Assembly (NCBI RefSeq): GCF_002013465.1
Contig: NZ_MAFC01000002.1
Location: 124,001-188,000, forward strand
DNA: 64,000 nucleotides
From: Mycobacterium sp. D16R12
GTDB taxonomy: Bacteria; Actinomycetota; Actinomycetes; Mycobacteriales; Mycobacteriaceae
Direction: 5' to 3'
Part shown: positions 63,541 to 64,000 of the stretch, piece by piece
Layout of the letters: each line of letters starts with the position of its first letter
How positions within the stretch are numbered: position 1 is the stretch's first letter
The notes under the pieces: model-generated
Databases searched by the model: none
What the model saw: the letters and a program-made list of their open reading frames with translations, nothing else
What the model was told of the DNA's origin: nothing
Translations under genes and position numbers: made by a program

Positions 63541-64000
63541 TCAACTGTTCAGTGCGGCAATGGCGGCGTCCACCGCGACCCTCTTGACCTGTCTATGCGC
63601 CCGGTCCGCGTATTCGATGGTGCAGTCCGATAAGCCGCCGACCGCCACGGTCGCCCGGATCATCTGCCCCCCTGACGGTTTCGGACCTGCGAGCAATGCG
63701 ATCAGCTTGCGCCGCCACTCGATCATCCATTCGCCCAGTTCGAACTGCCCCATGGTGGCCAGATCGCGCACGATGATGCCCATGACAACGCGGTGCGACC
63801 ACAACACGTCGAAGTAGTCCTCGAGTAGTTGGCGGGTGTCCCGTGAGTCGTTGGTGGCCAAAAACGCCTCCAGATCGTCCGCCATCGGCTGCACGATGCT
63901 GCGCACCAGATCTTCTCGCGATGAAAAGTGATAGTAGAGAGCGGGTTTGGTGATTTCTAGTTGGGCCGCGATGTCCTGCAGGCTGGTGTTGCGCAACCCA
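63541..64000 (-). CDS. TetR-family transcriptional regulator (5' end outside window)
   Basis: The gene continues past the right edge; the visible frame gives the C-terminal ~153 residues. The recognition part of the HTH is present (SLQDIAAQLEITKPALYYHF, SSREDLVRSIV), followed by an all-helical ligand/dimer domain with LWSHRVVMGIIVRDLATMGQ and EWMIEWRRKLIALLAGPKPS. It converges on the lipase gene with a 7-bp gap. Targets are unknown. Confidence 0.88.
   Translation of the reverse strand, partial: GLRNTSLQDIAAQLEITKPALYYHFSSREDLVRSIVQPMADDLEAFLATNDSRDTRQLLEDYFDVLWSHRVVMGIIVRDLATMGQFELGEWMIEWRRKLIALLAGPKPSGGQMIRATVAVGGLSDCTIEYADRAHRQVKRVAVDAAIAALNS

Overview
The window is high-GC chromosomal DNA from a rapidly growing mycobacterium. 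The gene content and protein similarity point to Mycobacteroides (the abscessus-chelonae group), but the exact species cannot be fixed from the sequence alone. Evidence includes an MmpS/MmpL pair, a PdtaR-type ANTAR regulator, the actinobacterial trp block with a membrane protein between trpE and trpC, a nadABC cluster with a divergent Nudix-type repressor, and many GTG/TTG starts with 4-nt stop/start overlaps. The right two thirds run, in reverse, along the M. tuberculosis Rv1592-Rv1626 interval as I remember it, with additions and losses.

Layout. 1-2.7 kb: a partial LivJ-like lipoprotein, pdtaR, a tRNA-Leu(CAA), a small lipoprotein, a small secreted protein and a SnoaL-like protein. 2.8-20.5 kb: a dense cell-surface polysaccharide locus with nucleotide-sugar genes, four glycosyltransferase genes (one a GT2-GT4 fusion), a WecG/TagA-type transferase, a Wzx-like flippase, a Wzy-like polymerase/ligase, a Wzz-like chain-length protein, a membrane-anchored GH6 glucanase and a GSA-type aminotransferase. 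20.6-26.9 kb: cydABDC (cytochrome bd oxidase and its assembly exporter) plus a coupled DUF4190 protein. 26.9-34.5 kb: an NCS1 permease, a DUF2156 membrane protein, a PLDc_N protein, tesB, pyk, a SugE/Gdx guanidinium exporter behind a guanidine-II riboswitch, a TM2 protein and lgt. 34.4-39.7 kb: trpE, a membrane protein, trpC, trpB and trpA. 39.8-45.0 kb: a marR/mmpS-mmpL module, a HIT protein and a peroxiredoxin. 45.1-51.5 kb: hisDCBHA, hisN, hisF and hisI. 51.7-64 kb: two nitroreductase-like genes, a CitA/CitB-type two-component system divergent from a NitT/TauT-type ABC transporter, nadABC with nrtR, an Rv1592c-like lipase and a partial TetR regulator.

How the genes work together. In the polysaccharide locus, nucleotide sugars are made (cytidylyltransferase, C-methyltransferase, SDR, RmlC-like, PIG-L), assembled on a lipid carrier by the transferases, flipped and polymerised by the Wzx/Wzy/Wzz-like proteins, and possibly trimmed by the GH6 enzyme. 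A complete-looking Wzx/Wzy set in a mycobacterium is the most novel system in the window. Good regulatory signals are the guanidine-II riboswitch (33.0 kb), the NrtR operator/promoter (61.4 kb), the marR-mmpS divergent promoter (40.4 kb) and a perfect inverted repeat before the HIT gene (44.1 kb). A family of short GATGAG...GCGAAG repeats lies at the coding starts of trpB, hisD and hisF. The tesB homologue has no ATG/GTG/TTG at its homology-supported start.

No insertion sequence, integrase, prophage, CRISPR array or rRNA was seen.
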